Assembly (NCBI GenBank): GCA_002425405.1
Contig: DIME01000113.1
Coordinates: forward strand, 1-8,101
Direction: 5' to 3'
Origin: Candidatus Accumulibacter vicinus
GTDB taxonomy: Bacteria > Pseudomonadota > Gammaproteobacteria > Burkholderiales > Rhodocyclaceae
DNA: 8,101 nucleotides
Numbering within the stretch: the stretch's first letter is position 1; each line of letters opens with the position of its first letter. A program made the position numbers and the translations under genes. The notes beneath the pieces were generated by a model. That model saw only the letters and a list, made by a program, of their open reading frames with translations. It had not been told where the DNA came from and made no database searches. Of the stretch, positions 6,243 to 8,101 are shown one piece after another.

Positions 6243-6986
6243 ATGCAGGTCGCCGTCCTGGCCATTACCCGCCACGGGGTCGCGCTGGCCGGCAGGATCG
6301 TCGCCGCACTACCCGGCGCCCGCCTGTTCGCGCCGGAGAAATTCCGCTCTGAAGCCGAGGCCGCAGCGCCAGACGCCGCCCGGTGCTACACCGGCAAGGT
6401 CGGCGATCAGATGCCGGCCTGGTTCGCCGCAGTTGACGCGATTGTTGCCATCGTCTCGCTCGGCGCCGTCGTCCGCCTGATTGCGCCGCACCTTGGCAGC
6501 AAGGAAAGCGATCCGGCGGTGATCGTCATCGACGAAGCCGCTCAGTTCGTCATCCCGGTGCTTTCCGGCCACCTCGGCGGGGCCAATGCCCTGGCCGGGC
6601 ACCTGGCCGGCGCGCTCGGCGCGACGCCGGTATTGACCACCGCTTCAGACGCTCGTCAGACGCTGGCCGTCGACCTCTTGGGCCGCGAACTCGGCTGGGT
6701 GTTCGAGGCGACGCATGCCGAGCTGGTTCGCTGCAGTGCCGCAGTGGTCAATGATGAAGCCGTCGCACTGGTTCAGGAAGCGGGCAGCAGGGATTGGTGG
6801 GCAAATCACGCCAACGGCCGGCAGGGACCCCTGCCGGCGAATCTGACGCTGTTCGAGAAACTGGAGGATGTCGATGCCGACCGCTTCGCTGCCGTGCTGT
6901 GGATTGCGACGCGTGCAATGCCGGCTGAACTGGCCTCCCGACTGGCGGGCAAGCGGATCGTCTATCGCCCCGCTCCCGAAGCCTGA
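6243..6986 (+). CDS. cbiG: Cobalt-precorrin-5A hydrolase, N-terminal and middle domains only (split CbiG)
   Basis: CbiG opens the delta-lactone of cobalt-precorrin-5A with loss of the two-carbon fragment as acetaldehyde, giving cobalt-precorrin-5B. This 247-aa product has the CbiG N-terminal region: AIVSLGAVVRLIAPHL (69-84), SDPAVIVIDEAAQFVIPVLSGHLGGANALA (begins at 89), TPVLTTASD (128-136) and LAVDLL (141-146). A divergent middle region runs to LWIATRAMP (219-227) and RIVYRP (238-243). It ends in PAPEA, where full-length CbiG proteins continue directly into the GIGC-containing C-terminal domain; that domain is encoded by the next gene. A 22-bp inverted repeat falls in the variable middle region. 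ATG 6243 is the first sensible start after the cbiL stop (4-nt gap); the open extension back to 6168 is inside cbiL. Whether the split protein works with its downstream partner is inferred. Confidence 0.9.
   Translation: MQVAVLAITRHGVALAGRIVAALPGARLFAPEKFRSEAEAAAPDAARCYTGKVGDQMPAWFAAVDAIVAIVSLGAVVRLIAPHLGSKESDPAVIVIDEAAQFVIPVLSGHLGGANALAGHLAGALGATPVLTTASDARQTLAVDLLGRELGWVFEATHAELVRCSAAVVNDEAVALVQEAGSRDWWANHANGRQGPLPANLTLFEKLEDVDADRFAAVLWIATRAMPAELASRLAGKRIVYRPAPEA
6817..6838. repeat. 22-bp inverted repeat inside cbiG
   Basis: GCCGGCAGGG (6817-6826) and CCCTGCCGGC (6829-6838) are perfect reverse complements separated by AC. It covers codons ~192-199 of cbiG, in a poorly conserved segment (NGRQGPLPA). 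The RNA could form a stem of nine GC-rich pairs with a GACC loop. Confidence 0.75.
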
Positions 6987-7047
6987 AGAGGGGCCTGATT
7001 TCTGCCATGGAACACTCTGCGCTGGCTCCTTGCCGCAGGGCAGTGGC
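6987..7047 (+). other. 61-nt gap between the two CbiG parts
   Basis: No intrinsic terminator or promoter is visible. The reading frame of the downstream gene stays open through this gap and back into the end of cbiG (from before 6868), one frame away from cbiG. A 14-codon frame (7007-7051) in the third frame ends in ATGA over the downstream start. CAGGG at 7036-7040, 7 nt before ATG 7048, is a modest Shine-Dalgarno. Confidence 0.6.
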
Positions 7048-7443
7048 ATGAAGGTCGCTCTCGGCATCGGTTGTGACCGTGGCACGCCGACGGCGACGAT
7101 CGCGCAAGGCATCGCCGAGGCGCTGGCGGCTTGCGCTGCGACGCTGGCCGACGTGCGTGCGGTCGCCAGCATCGACCTCAAGGCCGACGAACCCGGCCTG
7201 CTGCAGGTGGTCGAGGAAAATGGCTGGCGCTGTTCGTTTTATCCGGCAGCGGTACTCGCCGAAGTCGCGGTGCCGCATCCCTCGGAAACCGTTCGCCGCC
7301 ATACCGGCACGCCGTCGGTCTCCGAAGCGGCAGCCCTGCTGGCGGCGAATGCCGAGCCGTCCTTGCTGCTGATCGAAAAACACAAGCTGCGCGGTCCCGA
7401 TGGCCGCCATGTCACCGTCTCCATTGCCAGGATCTCCCAATGA
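7048..7443 (+). CDS. CbiG C-terminal domain / CobE-like protein
   Basis: A 131-aa stand-alone version of the CbiG C-terminal domain, the same family as CobE of the aerobic pathway. Visible signatures are the N-terminal VALGIGCDRGTP (3-14), VASIDLKADEPGL (39-51), FYPAAVL (64-70), PSETVRRHTGTPSVSEAAALLAA (begins at 78) and the end VTVSIARI. It starts exactly where the GIGC block begins in full-length CbiG, so with the preceding gene it makes up a complete CbiG in two chains. ATG 7048 is chosen because homology begins at residue 3. In-frame TTG 7030 would add six residues and no homology. The stop overlaps the cbiH start by 4 nt (ATGA). The exact biochemical role of this domain is not well defined; a partner of the upstream CbiG part is the simplest inference. 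Either cbiG (3' part) or cobE could be used as a symbol. Confidence 0.88.
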   Translation: MKVALGIGCDRGTPTATIAQGIAEALAACAATLADVRAVASIDLKADEPGLLQVVEENGWRCSFYPAAVLAEVAVPHPSETVRRHTGTPSVSEAAALLAANAEPSLLLIEKHKLRGPDGRHVTVSIARISQ

Positions 7444-8101
7444 ACGCTCCCCTTGAAAAAACCGGCAAGATCATGCTCGTCGGCCTCGGCCCAGGCAGCA
7501 GCGAGCACCTGACCACGCGTGCGCGCGCGGCGATTGCCGAAGCCGACACGGTCATCGGTTACGCCACCTACCTCCGTCTGGTGGCCGATCTGGTCAAGGG
7601 CAAGGAGATCATCAAGAAGTCGATGACCGAGGAACTCGACCGTGCCATCGAGGCGCTGGAGCGTGCCCGCCAGGGCAGGAAGGTGGCGCTGATTTCCTCG
7701 GGCGACGCCGGCATTTACGGGATGGCCGGACCGACTTTCGAGGTGCTGTTCCAGGCTGGCTGGACGCCGGACTCGGCAATCGAGGTCGAGATCGTTCCCG
7801 GCGCTTCGGCGCTGAATACCTGTGCGGCGCTGGTCGGCGCGCCGCTGACCCACGATTTCTGTGCCATATCGCTTTCCGACCTGCTGACACCGTGGCCGAC
7901 GATTGCCCGCCGGCTCGACGCCGTCGCTTACGCCGATTTCGTCGTCGCGCTCTACAACCCGAAAAGCGGCCGCCGTACCCGGCAGATCATCGAAGCCCAG
8001 CGTCTCTTCCTGCGCCATCGTCACCCACAGACGCCGGTGGCCATCGTCAAATCCGGCTACCGCCCGAAGCAGAGCATCAAACTGACGACGCTCGAGCGCA
8101 T
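7440..8101 (+). CDS. cbiH: Cobalt-factor III C17-methyltransferase (cut by right edge)
   Basis: CbiH/CobJ methylase, which methylates C17 and contracts the macrocycle. 220 residues are visible and the frame is open to the window edge; about 20-40 residues would be missing for a stand-alone enzyme, more if it is a fusion. Motifs: IMLVGLGPGS (11-20), DTVIGYATYLRLV (36-48), SSGDAGIYGMAGP (86-98), EIVPGASALNTCAALVGAPL (117-136), HDFCAISLSDLLTPW (138-152), DFVVALYNPKSGRR (166-179) and TPVAIVKSGYR (198-208). GDAGIYGMA and ISLSDLLTPW are diagnostic of this member of the methylase family. The ATG overlaps the stop of the preceding gene as ATGA, so translation is probably coupled; a later ATG at codon 12 would cut into the conserved beta-strand. 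In the family this step follows CbiL. Confidence 0.94.
   Translation, partial: MNAPLEKTGKIMLVGLGPGSSEHLTTRARAAIAEADTVIGYATYLRLVADLVKGKEIIKKSMTEELDRAIEALERARQGRKVALISSGDAGIYGMAGPTFEVLFQAGWTPDSAIEVEIVPGASALNTCAALVGAPLTHDFCAISLSDLLTPWPTIARRLDAVAYADFVVALYNPKSGRRTRQIIEAQRLFLRHRHPQTPVAIVKSGYRPKQSIKLTTLER

Noticed and set aside
4622..6265. 547-codon open frame on the minus strand
   Set aside because: It lies antisense to cbiET and cbiL, shows no family motifs, and has the Arg/Gly/Gln/Ala-rich makeup expected from the complement of GC-rich coding sequence.

Overview
The window is a GC-rich stretch in which every supported gene lies on the + strand and is packed head to tail. It is a large piece of an anaerobic (early cobalt insertion) cobalamin biosynthesis operon. 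The marker genes are cbiX, cbiD, cbiG, cbiF and a cbiE-cbiT fusion. GC-rich codon use, a long CbiX with a His-rich tail and a CbiET fusion suggest a proteobacterium, perhaps a betaproteobacterium of the Rhodocyclales type. That taxonomic guess comes from style of sequence and is not proven here.

Layout, left to right: the C-terminal half of a CbiO-type ECF transporter ATPase (1-456, cut by the left edge); cbiF (456-1247); long-form cbiX with a metal-binding tail (1240-2172); cbiC (2192-2884); cbiD, probably from a TTG start (2881-4047); fused cbiET (4034-5329); a 93-nt gap with a GC hairpin, a short palindrome and a strong Shine-Dalgarno; cbiL (5423-6238); a cbiG lacking its C-terminal domain (6243-6986); a 61-nt gap; a separate CbiG C-terminal domain/CobE-like gene (7048-7443); and cbiH (7440 to beyond the right edge). 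Most junctions overlap by 1-14 nt or are only a few bases apart, so co-transcription and translational coupling are likely.

Together the genes import metal (CbiO) and insert cobalt into sirohydrochlorin (CbiX). They then carry out methylation at C20 (CbiL), C17 with ring contraction (CbiH), C11 (CbiF), delta-lactone opening (CbiG), C1 methylation (CbiD), C5 and C15 methylation with decarboxylation (CbiET), and methyl migration (CbiC) towards cobyrinic acid. The missing step in this stretch is the cobalt-precorrin-6A reductase (CbiJ/CobK). CbiA and the late adenosylation and nucleotide-loop genes are also absent; all presumably lie outside the window.

No RNA gene, CRISPR array, transposon or defence system is visible. 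The less ordinary points are the CbiG split at a domain boundary with an overlapping +1 open frame, the Cys/His-rich CbiX tail, a 22-bp intragenic inverted repeat in cbiG, an 8-G run in cbiD, and small hairpins near two translation starts. I do not see a convincing previously undescribed system here.
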